A stretch of 64,000 bases of DNA from Cytobacillus luteolus (GCF_017873715.1 NZ_JAGGKM010000001.1:806001-870000), one strand, 5' to 3'. Shown: positions 43,558-52,971, counted from the stretch's first letter. Translations and numbers: made by a program. The notes: generated from the sequence alone by a model not told the origin.

Positions 43558-45960
43558 ATGGTGTATAGTCTTTATGCTCTTTGTATATTTGGCATATCCT
43601 TAAATCAAGTTAAAAACCTAGTGAGAGCAGGGTTTACATTAAGGGACTTTGAGGAAAAAACACTTAGTGTTATGGAACTAGGTGTTCACAAGCCTGCTTT
43701 AGTGGAAACTATAATCAAAATAATCCCTAATATAAGAAAGGAGGATAAGGAAGATAACTTATATCAGCTAGCTAATGAAGGATTATCAGGAACAATTATA
43801 AACAACTTAATAGACTTAAACATTTCTTATCATGACCTAAACATACTTACTTTAGAGAGATTTAATGAATTAACAGGTGGAAATCGGAAGAGTGCTTTCA
43901 CAAAAATTATTACAGCATTTGAAATCGTTGAAACATCGAAAGGGAGAGTACCGTATAGGAAGGTAAGGAAATCAATCATAGAAATTGTAACGAATCTTAA
44001 ATTAGATGAAGCGATTAAAGTAGATAAGGTTCAAGAGACTTTATTCAGTGAATATCGTATTAAGGTGAATGATGACAATCTGGAGTCAATTTTACAAGAT
44101 ATGTTAAATAATAATTATATTGGATACAATTCTCTGGGGATAAAAAGATATTATCCAAGTCTAATGGATTATTTAAAGGGAGAATTCAAGGATAAGGAAA
44201 TATTCATTAAGCGTTTACAAGGAAAAACACTCGCTGAGCTAGGAAATGAATTCCAGTATTCAAGGCAAGGAGTAAGAAATATTGAAGTAAGAGTAATTAA
44301 TAGTATGCCAGTTTTTGTAGAGGATATACGTTATCGGGTAGACTTTGAGAAATACAATTTTCCGAAAGACTTATTTTGCAGTATTTTTGAAGAACAAATT
44401 GAGGTTTATTATTATTTAAACTTGAAATACGTAAAAGGTAATCAATCTGTCATAAATGACTTTTTTAATATAAAATTTTCTGAGTCCCAAAGAAAGCAAC
44501 TACTCAAATATTTTAATTGTTTTCTAAGTAGAAAAGGTGAAATTAAAGAATTGTCAAAAATGAGTATATTTGAAGAAGTCGTAAGTAAATATGCTCTTGA
44601 AGCTGTAACAGATGATGAGATAGTTGAGAAATATAATGAATATATAATAAAAAACAATTTACCTAAATCCTACCAATCAGACGAATCTAGTTTACGTGGA
44701 ATTAGTGATCGTTGTCAAAATGTAATCAGGGGAAAAGGGAGTACTTATCGATATTATGATTTTGAAGTACTTACAAATCATGTAATCAATCAATTAAAAG
44801 AGCACCTAGAGCTTGCCTCAGGTGTATATAGTATGAAAAAAATATTCAGAGAAAATCCAGAGTTAATGGAAGAAGTTGACATACGTACTGAATATGAGTT
44901 GCACAATTTATATCGTCGTACGATAGAGGTTGATAATGTTTATTATACAAGAATGCCAGAATTCACAATAGAGAAGATAGATAAGAAGGAATTTTTTATC
45001 GGATTATTTAAAGAATATTCCCCAATACCTTTAAAGGAATTTGTAGAGTACATTGAAGAAGTATATGGTCTACGGCAGGACTCCTTATCTAGTTATATTA
45101 CTGGGTTTCTAAATGAGTACCTTTATGAAGATATTATTAAAACAGACTATATAGAGTTGTCCGATGTAGAAATAGCCAAATTAAAATCACTACTAACAAA
45201 GCCTATTTATACATTTGAAGAAGTAAAGAAAATAGGTAGGTCAATTTTGGACGACTTTGATGAAAGGTTCCTAAATAATATGACTCTATCCAAAGTAGGA
45301 TATCAAATCAAAAGTAATTTTATATTAAGTGATTCCTATAATAGCTTGGATGACTATTTTAGGAGAATGATATTATCAAATGATTACTTTGTTAATGAGC
45401 ACCTTGACGTATATCGAACACAAACTTTCGGGTCAGTTATATATAATTTGGAGAAGAACTATGAAATATTTAAGGTAGAGAAAGATACCTATATCACTTT
45501 TAAGAAACTTACAGAGGCTGGAGTTACAGTTAATGATATTTTGGATTACAAGAGAGTCTTAATAGACTTTATAAAAAGTGATGAAAACAAATATTTTACT
45601 CTCCACTCGATTAGAGAGGAAGGTTTTGACCATCCTTTAAATAATTTAGGTTTCTCTGAAATTTTCTATGAAAGAATAATCTGGACTTTTGAAGGATTTA
45701 GAGCTATTCAGGCAGCAAGTACTTATATTTTTAAAAAGACAAATTCTATTTTATCCTTACGTGAGTTTTTATACGATTATATTTCGGATAAGCGTGTAAT
45801 AAAATTAGAGGAATTGATTGAGGATATGGTAGAGGTTTATGGTATTATTTTAGAAGCATCTAAGGTTGTATACTTGCTAGGTCAAACTGATGTTTTCTAT
45901 TCGGAGGAATTATATAAATTCTATATTGATAAAGAAGATTTTTATGAGGAGGTATACTAA
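43558..45960 (+). CDS. 800-residue protein with sigma-region-4-like HTH and the shared C-terminal domain
   Basis: No catalytic motif was found. The first ~130 residues contain helical repeats (VKNLVRAGFTLRDFEEKT, LNILTLERFNELTGGNRK) resembling helix-hairpin-helix or alpha-CTD-like DNA-binding elements. Residues ~220-250 read GKTLAELGNEFQYSRQGVRNIE, very like the HTH of sigma-70 region 4. Several winged-helix-like segments follow, and residues ~577-800 repeat the C-terminal domain of the preceding gene. It starts 15 bp after that gene; AGGTGA precedes the ATG (or the adjacent GTG). It may be a DNA-recognition or scaffold subunit. The codon and base usage is AT-rich. Confidence 0.7.
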   Translation: MVYSLYALCIFGISLNQVKNLVRAGFTLRDFEEKTLSVMELGVHKPALVETIIKIIPNIRKEDKEDNLYQLANEGLSGTIINNLIDLNISYHDLNILTLERFNELTGGNRKSAFTKIITAFEIVETSKGRVPYRKVRKSIIEIVTNLKLDEAIKVDKVQETLFSEYRIKVNDDNLESILQDMLNNNYIGYNSLGIKRYYPSLMDYLKGEFKDKEIFIKRLQGKTLAELGNEFQYSRQGVRNIEVRVINSMPVFVEDIRYRVDFEKYNFPKDLFCSIFEEQIEVYYYLNLKYVKGNQSVINDFFNIKFSESQRKQLLKYFNCFLSRKGEIKELSKMSIFEEVVSKYALEAVTDDEIVEKYNEYIIKNNLPKSYQSDESSLRGISDRCQNVIRGKGSTYRYYDFEVLTNHVINQLKEHLELASGVYSMKKIFRENPELMEEVDIRTEYELHNLYRRTIEVDNVYYTRMPEFTIEKIDKKEFFIGLFKEYSPIPLKEFVEYIEEVYGLRQDSLSSYITGFLNEYLYEDIIKTDYIELSDVEIAKLKSLLTKPIYTFEEVKKIGRSILDDFDERFLNNMTLSKVGYQIKSNFILSDSYNSLDDYFRRMILSNDYFVNEHLDVYRTQTFGSVIYNLEKNYEIFKVEKDTYITFKKLTEAGVTVNDILDYKRVLIDFIKSDENKYFTLHSIREEGFDHPLNNLGFSEIFYERIIWTFEGFRAIQAASTYIFKKTNSILSLREFLYDYISDKRVIKLEELIEDMVEVYGIILEASKVVYLLGQTDVFYSEELYKFYIDKEDFYEEVY

Positions 45961-45962
45961 CG

Positions 45963-47174
45963 ATGGAAGAAATAAATTTGTTAGAGTTAATCGGAAAAGA
46001 TATTTCTAAAACCAGCGGAACTCGAAAACTAACAATAAAAGGGAAAACAGATAACTATGAGGTCTTCAGGATACCTCTTGAATATCTTTTTTATAATGAT
46101 CAAAATGGTCGAATTGCAACTTATATTAGCAAATATGAGGACGAGCATGGTCAACTAAGTATCGATAATAAGGAAAAGTATAACAATATTATTCATGAGT
46201 TTATTGTAGAATCAAACAAAAATGCCCTTAATAAAACAAAAACTAATATTAAGTTATTCGGGCAACGACTTCCAGGGGTAGTCTTACAAAATGGTCGAAT
46301 CATTGATGGTAATCGCCGTTTTACCTGTCTTCGTGAATTGCATTTAGAAGAAGGTAAGGATTATTACTTTGAGGCTGTAATTTTAAATACAGAAAAGGGA
46401 ATTTCTCCTAAGGATATTAAGCGTTTGGAGTTGAATTTACAGCATGGTGAGGAAAGGCCAGTTGATTATAATCCAATAGATAATCTAGTCGATATCTACA
46501 GAGACTTAGTTGAAAAAGAAACATTTACTGTTAAAGAATATGCACATTCTACGAACAGAAAAGAGAAAGAAGTAGAAAAACTAAGGGATAAAGCTATCTT
46601 AATGGTAGAATTTCTGCAGTTTATTAATGCAAAAGGAAAATACTATATAGCACGTGATTTGAATTTGGACGGTCCATTGCAAGAAGTTTTGGTAATTTTG
46701 AATCGTACAAATGAAGACCAGAAAGAGGATGTAAAAAACGCTCTTTTTGCTTCACTACTAACATCTAATAAGGGTGACCTAACACGACATATTCGGGAAA
46801 TAGGTAGAGATATCATTAACACAAAAAATGCTGAGGACTTTCTTGAAGAGTATGAAGATGTAGTTGAAGAAGTATATGAAACTTTACACGAAGAAGATGT
46901 AGTTGATATCTCTACAATAAACAAAAAAATCAGTGCTAAAAAAGACCTTAAAACTGAAAGTAATCAAATAATAGAAAAGAAAATTGAAGCAAACCGAATT
47001 GATGCAGCGCGTAATAAACCTATTGATTTATTAGAGCGTTCATTCCAAGCATTAGATACAATTGATACAACTGCTGTCTCAAGAATGGGAGAAGATAACA
47101 AAGAGGATTTTAAAGAACTACTTGAGAAGATTCAAGCAACGGTTATTCTATTGAGGGACAAGCTTGATGTTTAA
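45963..47174 (+). CDS. ParB/Srx-like domain protein
   Basis: Residues ~30-150 carry a ParB-like fold with LPGVVLQNGRIIDGNRRFTC; the DGNRR (115-119) corresponds to the phosphate-binding/CTPase box of ParB-superfamily proteins. The segment before it (RIPLEYLFYNDQNGR) names the preferred positions of the first strand. The C-terminal ~250 residues are helical and acidic. ParB-like domains in defence islands act as nucleases, CTP switches or sulfur-modification readers; none can be assigned here. It begins 2 bp after the previous gene with GAGGAGG upstream and overlaps the helicase gene by 8 bp. Confidence 0.78.
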   Translation: MEEINLLELIGKDISKTSGTRKLTIKGKTDNYEVFRIPLEYLFYNDQNGRIATYISKYEDEHGQLSIDNKEKYNNIIHEFIVESNKNALNKTKTNIKLFGQRLPGVVLQNGRIIDGNRRFTCLRELHLEEGKDYYFEAVILNTEKGISPKDIKRLELNLQHGEERPVDYNPIDNLVDIYRDLVEKETFTVKEYAHSTNRKEKEVEKLRDKAILMVEFLQFINAKGKYYIARDLNLDGPLQEVLVILNRTNEDQKEDVKNALFASLLTSNKGDLTRHIREIGRDIINTKNAEDFLEEYEDVVEEVYETLHEEDVVDISTINKKISAKKDLKTESNQIIEKKIEANRIDAARNKPIDLLERSFQALDTIDTTAVSRMGEDNKEDFKELLEKIQATVILLRDKLDV

Positions 47175-49719
47175 ACAATTAGCATTAAAACCAAGCTATT
47201 ACACAACAGACGGAGATACTGTAGTATCTTTTTATAATCCAGTATTATCAAATTCAGTTAAGTATGATCGTGTAAGCGGATATTTTAGTTCAAAGGCCCT
47301 TGCTTCTTATGCTAAGGGCCTTAGTGGCTTAACTAAAAATGGTGGTCATTTTCGTTTAATTATATCTCAAGATATAAGCGAAGAAGATTTTGATTTAATA
47401 AAAAAAGGGTATGATTTAAGAAACGAAATCAAGGAGGAGTTATTTAGTAAATTAGAAGACTATCTAACACTTAATGAGGAAGTTAACTTCTACAATCTTG
47501 CCCATCTTATCGGAAAAGGTGTCGTAGATATAAAGATTGGTTTCAAGGCAAATGGTTTATTTCATTCTAAATTTGGCCTTTGCACTGATAAACAAGGAAA
47601 CGTAATATATTTTACAGGGTCAAACAATGAAACATATGCCGCTATAACGCACAACTATGAGGCTTTTGATATAACTACATCTTGGCTAGCCTCAGAATTT
47701 GATGTCCAGAAATTAGAAAAAGCTCAAAAAGAATTCGAATTATTGTGGAATGACAAAGCTCAAGAGAAAAATATCTTTATTAAAGAAATTAATGAAGTAG
47801 TAAAGAAAAAAATTATGACCTATGATAAGGGGAGAATTATTGTGGATGCCGATATGCTTACAAAAGATTCCTTAATTTTAACCATAGAGGATAATCAATT
47901 AGTCCTACAAGATAATTTGGACACTTATCGAATTAATCCTGATGATTTTGCATTAGCACGAAAGCTAAAACAATACTATAAGAGTGGCTATCCTTATTTT
48001 CGTTCAGATCTTACCTACATAGATATGCAAAAAGTTATAACAATATTGGAAAAGTATGCTAGCAAGAAAAAGTTTAAGTTTATAGTCAGTGGAAGACTTA
48101 TAGAGTATATTGAGCAACACTCGTATTGGATTGAAGAACGTTCACAATATGGTCTATTAATTAAAAATCTTGACTCAAGAGTTATCACCGATTATAAAAA
48201 GTTTCAAACTATTGTATCAAAGGAACTAGAGCGTACATTAAGAGAGCAGCAAATGTGGAGTTCTTTCTATATGACACAAATGCAAAAAGCAGCAAATTTC
48301 TCTGTTCCTGGGGCAGGCAAAACATCAATGGTATATGGCACTTTTGCTTATCTTAATTCAGCAGCAGTTAATAAAGCTGATAAAATTGTAATGATTGGCC
48401 CCAAAAACTCTTTTCTCTCATGGAAATTAGAGTTTGAAGAAAACTTTGGAAACAAAAAGGAACTAAGAGTTCTTGATATTCATGATGAAGAAGCAGCTGA
48501 AGTACATCTTCGTCTTAATGGATCAAATATGAACTTAATCTTAATTAATTATGAGTCTCTTGGGAAGTATGAATACGCTTTATCAGATATTATTGACGAG
48601 AAGACTGTTCTTGTATTTGATGAGGTACACAAAATTAAAGGGGTACAAAGTATTCGGGCACAGGTTGCAAAACGTATTTCTGAAAAGCCGATTTATAAAT
48701 TTGTATTAACTGGAACTCCAATTCCAAACTCCTATCAAGATATCTATAACTTCTTAAATATCCTTTATATGGAAGAGTATAAGATGTTCTTTAACTTCCA
48801 GTTAAATGAATTAAAGAATCCCAGCCCAATAGAAGCTAAAGAAATAAATGAGAAGTTATATCCTTTCTTTTGGCGAACTAACAAAAAGCAGCTCGAAGTA
48901 CCAATGGCTAATGAAGACATGATAATTAAATGTACTATGACACATGAAGAACAGAAAATTATAGATTTACTATATCGTAAATATGGTAATTCGCCATTCA
49001 ATTTATATATCCGTTTAATCCAGGCCTCGGCAAATCCAGAACTCTTGTTGAAGACAATTGACTTCATTGAAATGTATGGAGATGAGTATGTGGAAGACTG
49101 GGATGATGAGTTTCAAACTGATACAGTATCTTTTAATGAGGAAGAAATAAAAATAATCCGAAAAGTTACTGAATCAACAAAATTCTATCGAGCGTTACAA
49201 TTAGTTGAACAACTACATCAACAGAACAAGCAATCTATTGTATGGTGTATGTTTGTAAATACGATTGATAAAGTGTATCGGGAGTTATGCTCTAAAGGAA
49301 TTAAAGCAGCTGTTATTTATGGAAGTACCCCCCAAAAGGATCGGGATAAAATAATAGATATGTTTAAGAAAACTGAAATTGAAGTACTTATTACAAACCC
49401 ACATACCTTGGCTGAATCAGTGTCACTTCATAAAACTTGTCATGATGCAATCTATTTAGAGTACTCTTTCAACCTAACTCATATGTTACAATCGAGAGAT
49501 CGAATACATAGATTAGGATTACCAGAAGGACAATATACACAATATTACTACTTCATGTTAGAAAATGAAGATGAACATCAAAGAAACACCATTGACGAAA
49601 AGATTTATGTACGACTAAAGGAAAAAGAAGGACGAATGATAGAAGCAATTGAAGGAGATATACTTACTCCGGAACCTTCAGATGATATGGACGAGATTTT
49701 GAAATTGTTTGAATTGTAG
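47167..49719 (+). CDS. PLD-domain plus SNF2-type helicase (851 aa)
   Basis: Residues ~25-200 are a phospholipase-D-like domain with YDRVSGYFSS and one HxK motif at FHSKFGL (His133, Lys135), followed by YFTGSNNET. Residues ~370-830 are an SF2 helicase: Walker A PGAGKTS (381-387), DEVH (485-488), VLTGTPIPNS and the motif VI region LQSRDRIHRLG, in SNF2 style. It is the only protein of the operon with clear catalytic motifs, so it is the likely nuclease/translocase effector. ATG 47167 overlaps the ParB-like gene by 8 bp. A hairpin and a terminator follow at 49.73-49.83 kb. Confidence 0.85.
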   Translation: MFKQLALKPSYYTTDGDTVVSFYNPVLSNSVKYDRVSGYFSSKALASYAKGLSGLTKNGGHFRLIISQDISEEDFDLIKKGYDLRNEIKEELFSKLEDYLTLNEEVNFYNLAHLIGKGVVDIKIGFKANGLFHSKFGLCTDKQGNVIYFTGSNNETYAAITHNYEAFDITTSWLASEFDVQKLEKAQKEFELLWNDKAQEKNIFIKEINEVVKKKIMTYDKGRIIVDADMLTKDSLILTIEDNQLVLQDNLDTYRINPDDFALARKLKQYYKSGYPYFRSDLTYIDMQKVITILEKYASKKKFKFIVSGRLIEYIEQHSYWIEERSQYGLLIKNLDSRVITDYKKFQTIVSKELERTLREQQMWSSFYMTQMQKAANFSVPGAGKTSMVYGTFAYLNSAAVNKADKIVMIGPKNSFLSWKLEFEENFGNKKELRVLDIHDEEAAEVHLRLNGSNMNLILINYESLGKYEYALSDIIDEKTVLVFDEVHKIKGVQSIRAQVAKRISEKPIYKFVLTGTPIPNSYQDIYNFLNILYMEEYKMFFNFQLNELKNPSPIEAKEINEKLYPFFWRTNKKQLEVPMANEDMIIKCTMTHEEQKIIDLLYRKYGNSPFNLYIRLIQASANPELLLKTIDFIEMYGDEYVEDWDDEFQTDTVSFNEEEIKIIRKVTESTKFYRALQLVEQLHQQNKQSIVWCMFVNTIDKVYRELCSKGIKAAVIYGSTPQKDRDKIIDMFKKTEIEVLITNPHTLAESVSLHKTCHDAIYLEYSFNLTHMLQSRDRIHRLGLPEGQYTQYYYFMLENEDEHQRNTIDEKIYVRLKEKEGRMIEAIEGDILTPEPSDDMDEILKLFEL

Positions 49720-49790
49720 TCTTTAATAGTAGGCGTTCTCATTGATAAAAATATCAATCTGAACGTCCTTAAGATATCTAGTTAATAAAA

Positions 49791-49838
49791 CAAGAATTTA
49801 TTCCCTACCTTTTTAGGTAGTTTTTTTGTGACCTATTT
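49791..49838 (+). repeat. Direct repeat, left copy (terminator type)
   Basis: CAAGAATTT...CCCTACCT...AGGTAG-TTTTTTTGTGACC matches the sequence at 55846-55894 over ~48 bp with few mismatches, in the same orientation. Confidence 0.8.
49805..49827 (+). terminator. Intrinsic terminator after the helicase operon
   Basis: CTACCT-TTTT-AGGTAG followed by TTTTTTT, 85 bp after the operon's last stop. Confidence 0.82.
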
Positions 49839-50001
49839 AATTCGAATTGAATCATAAAAATTGACAAGTTATGAATTTTAGTTTTGACTATTCTAAATTC
49901 GTAATGTTGTTGAATGACAATTGACTGGCATTAAGTAAAATTTCCAAGCCAATCCTTGGTGTTATACTAAAAAAGAAAAATTTACAAAAGGGGAAGATTC
50001 C

Positions 50002-50328
50002 ATGCCAACCTACAACAAACTAGTCCGAGACCTAATCCCAACAATCATCGAAAAATTAGGCAGTAAACCAATCACGCAAATCCTATCAGATGAAGAATAC
50101 ATGATTGAACTAAAAAAGAAAAGCTTCGAAGAATTAGAAGAATACATGAATACAACAAACAAAGAAGATGCACTGGAAGAACTTGCAGACCTTCTTGAAA
50201 TCTTACATGCACTAGCAGAGGCTAATGGTTCATCTATTGATGAGGTAGAAATGATAAGAGAAAAGAAAGCAGTTGATCGCGGAGGCTTCAAGGATAAAAT
50301 TTTCCTGGTTGAGGTCCTAGATGACTAA
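50002..50328 (+). CDS. MazG-like nucleoside triphosphate pyrophosphohydrolase
   Basis: The 108-residue all-alpha NTP-PPase starts with YNKLVRDLIP and carries the metal-binding pattern EELEEYMN and ALEELADLLEIL (ExxE...ExxD). Homologues hydrolyse (d)NTPs or phosphoribosyl-ATP-like substrates. GGGGAAG precedes the ATG at 50002. The gene overlaps the next, a PLD-helicase gene, by 8 bp, so the pair is translationally coupled. This partnership is unusual for a housekeeping MazG and suggests a defence role, by inference. Confidence 0.85.
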   Translation: MPTYNKLVRDLIPTIIEKLGSKPITQILSDEEYMIELKKKSFEELEEYMNTTNKEDALEELADLLEILHALAEANGSSIDEVEMIREKKAVDRGGFKDKIFLVEVLDD

Positions 50329-52753
50329 CATCAAGTTAATTACTAGTAATTTAAAAGAGGAGCTAATTCAAGGAATTGAAAAGGCTTCTTCTATTTATAT
50401 TTTGACGTCTTTTGTGATGAAATCTGGAATTCAAGTGCTTAAAGAGTCTTTGAAGAAGGCGGTGGAACGTGGAGCTGATGTTAAGATATGTACAGGTGAC
50501 TACTTATTTATCACTCAACCAGATGCGTTAAGGGAATTAATAGCTATTGATGAAAGAATTGAAGTCCGTCTTTGGGAAAGTAAAGGAATATCCTTTCATC
50601 CAAAGGCCTATATACTTCAGTTTCAGGACGAGGGCTGTTTGATTGTTGGCTCTTCCAATCTTTCTAGATCTGCTTTAACAACAGGAATTGAGTGGAATAT
50701 TGGCATGGATCAATCAATAGAGAGAGACACGTTCCAAGAGGCTTTGGATCAATTCACAAAGATTTTTTATCATCCTCAGACTATAACAATTAATATAGAA
50801 ACGATTAAATCTTATGAGAAAGATTATGATAAATACCATCAAGCATATCCTAATCTAGTAAGAAAGTGGACAGAACGAGAAGAAATTGAGTTAACGCTTC
50901 CAAATACAGTAGAAGTAGAAACTGAGGAAAGTGAATTTGTTAAAGAAACAGCTGCACCATATGGAGAAATTCAACCTCGTTTTGCTCAAATTGATGCTCT
51001 TGAAGAATTGAACACTACCTTAGAAGAAGGCTATTCTTCGGCGATGGTGGTTATGGCAACAGGGCTAGGTAAAACGTACTTAGCAGCCTTTTTTGCAAAA
51101 AATTTTAAACGTGTATTGTTTATAGCCCATCGTGAGGAGATTCTTCACCAAGCACGTAATTCTTTTAAAATGGTATTACCTGATAAGGTCTATGGAATAT
51201 ACAATGGTAAAGAAAAAGAAGGCCAAGCTGATACTGTTCTCGCTTCAATTTATACATTAAGTATGAAAAGACACTTAGAATTCTTTGATCCAACTGACTT
51301 TGACTTAATAATTATTGACGAATTCCATCATGCTGCGGCAAACTCTTATCAACGTGTTCTAGAATATTTTAAACCATCGTTTTTACTAGGTATCACTGCT
51401 ACACCAGATAGAAATGATAATCGCGATGTGTATGCGATTTGTGATGGAAACGTTGCTTATCGGATTGATTTTTTGGAGGCCATACAGCATCAATGGCTTG
51501 CTCCTTTTCAATATTTTGGAGTTTATGATGATACAGATTACAGTCAAATTACTTGGTTAGGTAATAGATATGCTGAAGAAGAACTACTTCAAATACAGTT
51601 AAGAGAAGAGATGGCAGAAAGGATTGTTAATGCGTGGAATAAGCATAAACAAACTCGCACTATTGTATTTTGTTCATCAATCAAACAAGCCATATTTCTT
51701 TCGGATTATTTTAATTCAAAAGGCTATAAAACAGTAAGTCTTCATTCTAAGCAAACAGAAATTGGTCGTGCAGATGCGACAAAGCTCTTAGCTAAGGGAA
51801 AGCTTGATGCTATTTTTACAGTAGATCTTTTTAATGAGGGTGTAGATATTCCAGTAGTAGATACACTATTATTTGTGCGTCCAACGGAGTCTTTAACAGT
51901 ATTTACTCAGCAAGTTGGGCGAGGGCTACGGTTACATTCGGAGAAAAGGCACTGTGTAATCATTGATTTAATTGGGAACTATCGTAATGCCGATATAAAA
52001 CTGAGTTTATTTGATACATCCAGTCGTGACAGGAAGAAAAAGGTAAGCGAAATTCAGCCAGAAGTGCCTATAGGTTGTTTTATTGACTTGGAAGTGCAAG
52101 TAGTCAATTTACTTGAAGAATTGGCTAGAAAAAGGCAGCCTAGAAAACAACAGTTGTATGATAGCTATTTTAAAGTGAAACAGGAACTAGGTAGAAGACC
52201 TAGCTACTTAGAACTTCATTTAAAAGGAATTGCCGATACAAGTCAATATAAACAAGAGTTCTATTCTTACATTGGATTCCTAAGTTGGGCTGAGGAACTT
52301 ACTGATGTTGAAAATGAGGTATACAAAAAGTTCAGTGATTGGTTTATAGAAGCTGAGCGTACAAGTATGAGTAAGAGCTATAAAATGGTTGTGTTGTTAT
52401 CTATGCTATATCGAGGCAAACAAGATTGGTATAAACCAATTACAGCAGAAGAAGTAGCTCCTTTTTTCCATAAGTATTTAACTGAAAAAGAGTACCGTAA
52501 ACGAATTGATTTTTCCGATGCTGGGTCAAAGAAACTCTGGGAGTACAACGAGGAAAGAATTAGTAAGTTAATAACGACAATGCCAATGACTAAATGGAGT
52601 GGTAGTTCCAAGGAACTTGTTAAATTCGTTGATAATCAGTTCTGGATTGATTTAGGTGACGTTGGTTTAGAAGATCAAGACATACTTTTTAAATGGACAC
52701 AGGAGATATGTGAATATAGATTACATCAGCATTTTGAACGTAAATCTAACTGA
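50321..52753 (+). CDS. PLD-domain DEAD/DEAH-box helicase (810 aa)
   Basis: Residues ~10-150 are a PLD-like nuclease domain with SFHPKAYI (His93, Lys95) and GSSNLSRSAL. Residues ~220-580 are an SF2 helicase: ATGLGKT (246-252), DEFHHA (333-338), GITATPDRND and QQVGRGLR. The remaining ~230 residues (SYLELHLKGIADTSQY...) are a helical C-terminal domain seen in related type III R-like helicases. It overlaps the MazG-like gene by 8 bp. A terminator follows directly. It is a second PLD-helicase, only distantly like the one at 47167. Confidence 0.87.
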   Translation: MTNIKLITSNLKEELIQGIEKASSIYILTSFVMKSGIQVLKESLKKAVERGADVKICTGDYLFITQPDALRELIAIDERIEVRLWESKGISFHPKAYILQFQDEGCLIVGSSNLSRSALTTGIEWNIGMDQSIERDTFQEALDQFTKIFYHPQTITINIETIKSYEKDYDKYHQAYPNLVRKWTEREEIELTLPNTVEVETEESEFVKETAAPYGEIQPRFAQIDALEELNTTLEEGYSSAMVVMATGLGKTYLAAFFAKNFKRVLFIAHREEILHQARNSFKMVLPDKVYGIYNGKEKEGQADTVLASIYTLSMKRHLEFFDPTDFDLIIIDEFHHAAANSYQRVLEYFKPSFLLGITATPDRNDNRDVYAICDGNVAYRIDFLEAIQHQWLAPFQYFGVYDDTDYSQITWLGNRYAEEELLQIQLREEMAERIVNAWNKHKQTRTIVFCSSIKQAIFLSDYFNSKGYKTVSLHSKQTEIGRADATKLLAKGKLDAIFTVDLFNEGVDIPVVDTLLFVRPTESLTVFTQQVGRGLRLHSEKRHCVIIDLIGNYRNADIKLSLFDTSSRDRKKKVSEIQPEVPIGCFIDLEVQVVNLLEELARKRQPRKQQLYDSYFKVKQELGRRPSYLELHLKGIADTSQYKQEFYSYIGFLSWAEELTDVENEVYKKFSDWFIEAERTSMSKSYKMVVLLSMLYRGKQDWYKPITAEEVAPFFHKYLTEKEYRKRIDFSDAGSKKLWEYNEERISKLITTMPMTKWSGSSKELVKFVDNQFWIDLGDVGLEDQDILFKWTQEICEYRLHQHFERKSN

Positions 52754-52754
52754 T

Positions 52755-52780
52755 AAGAGCTCATTATGGGCTCTTTTTTT
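52755..52780 (+). terminator. Terminator after the PLD-helicase gene
   Basis: AAGAGC...GCTCTTTTTTT with a short loop, starting 2 bp after the stop codon. Confidence 0.85.
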
Positions 52781-52875
52781 AATCCGAATCCCCCCTACCA
52801 TATTTTTTAATATAAACTCCTCTCAAAAAATATGATATTATAACATTACAAATAATAAATCCGCCCAAAAAGCGG

Positions 52876-52911
52876 TAGAGGTTCTAGCACCCCTCTCTAA
52901 AAAAACTAAGA
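52876..52911 (+). promoter_or_regulatory. preQ1-I riboswitch aptamer
   Basis: The sequence AGAGGTTCTAGCACCCCTCT with the A-rich tail TAAAAAAACTAAG matches the class I preQ1 aptamer: P1 AGAGG/CCTCT, the conserved TTCTAGC loop, and the A-rich strand ending CTAAG that forms the pseudoknot. It lies in the leader of queC. Confidence 0.95.
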
Positions 52912-52915
52912 GGAA

Positions 52916-52950
52916 GCAGTACTTCTATCTTGGGGGTACTGTTTTTTCTT
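52916..52950 (+). terminator. Riboswitch-controlled terminator
   Basis: CAGTAC...GTACTG followed by TTTTTTCTTTTT lies immediately behind the preQ1 aptamer, so preQ1 binding should terminate transcription before queC. Confidence 0.88.
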
Positions 52951-52971
52951 TTTAAAAAAGGAGTATTTAAC

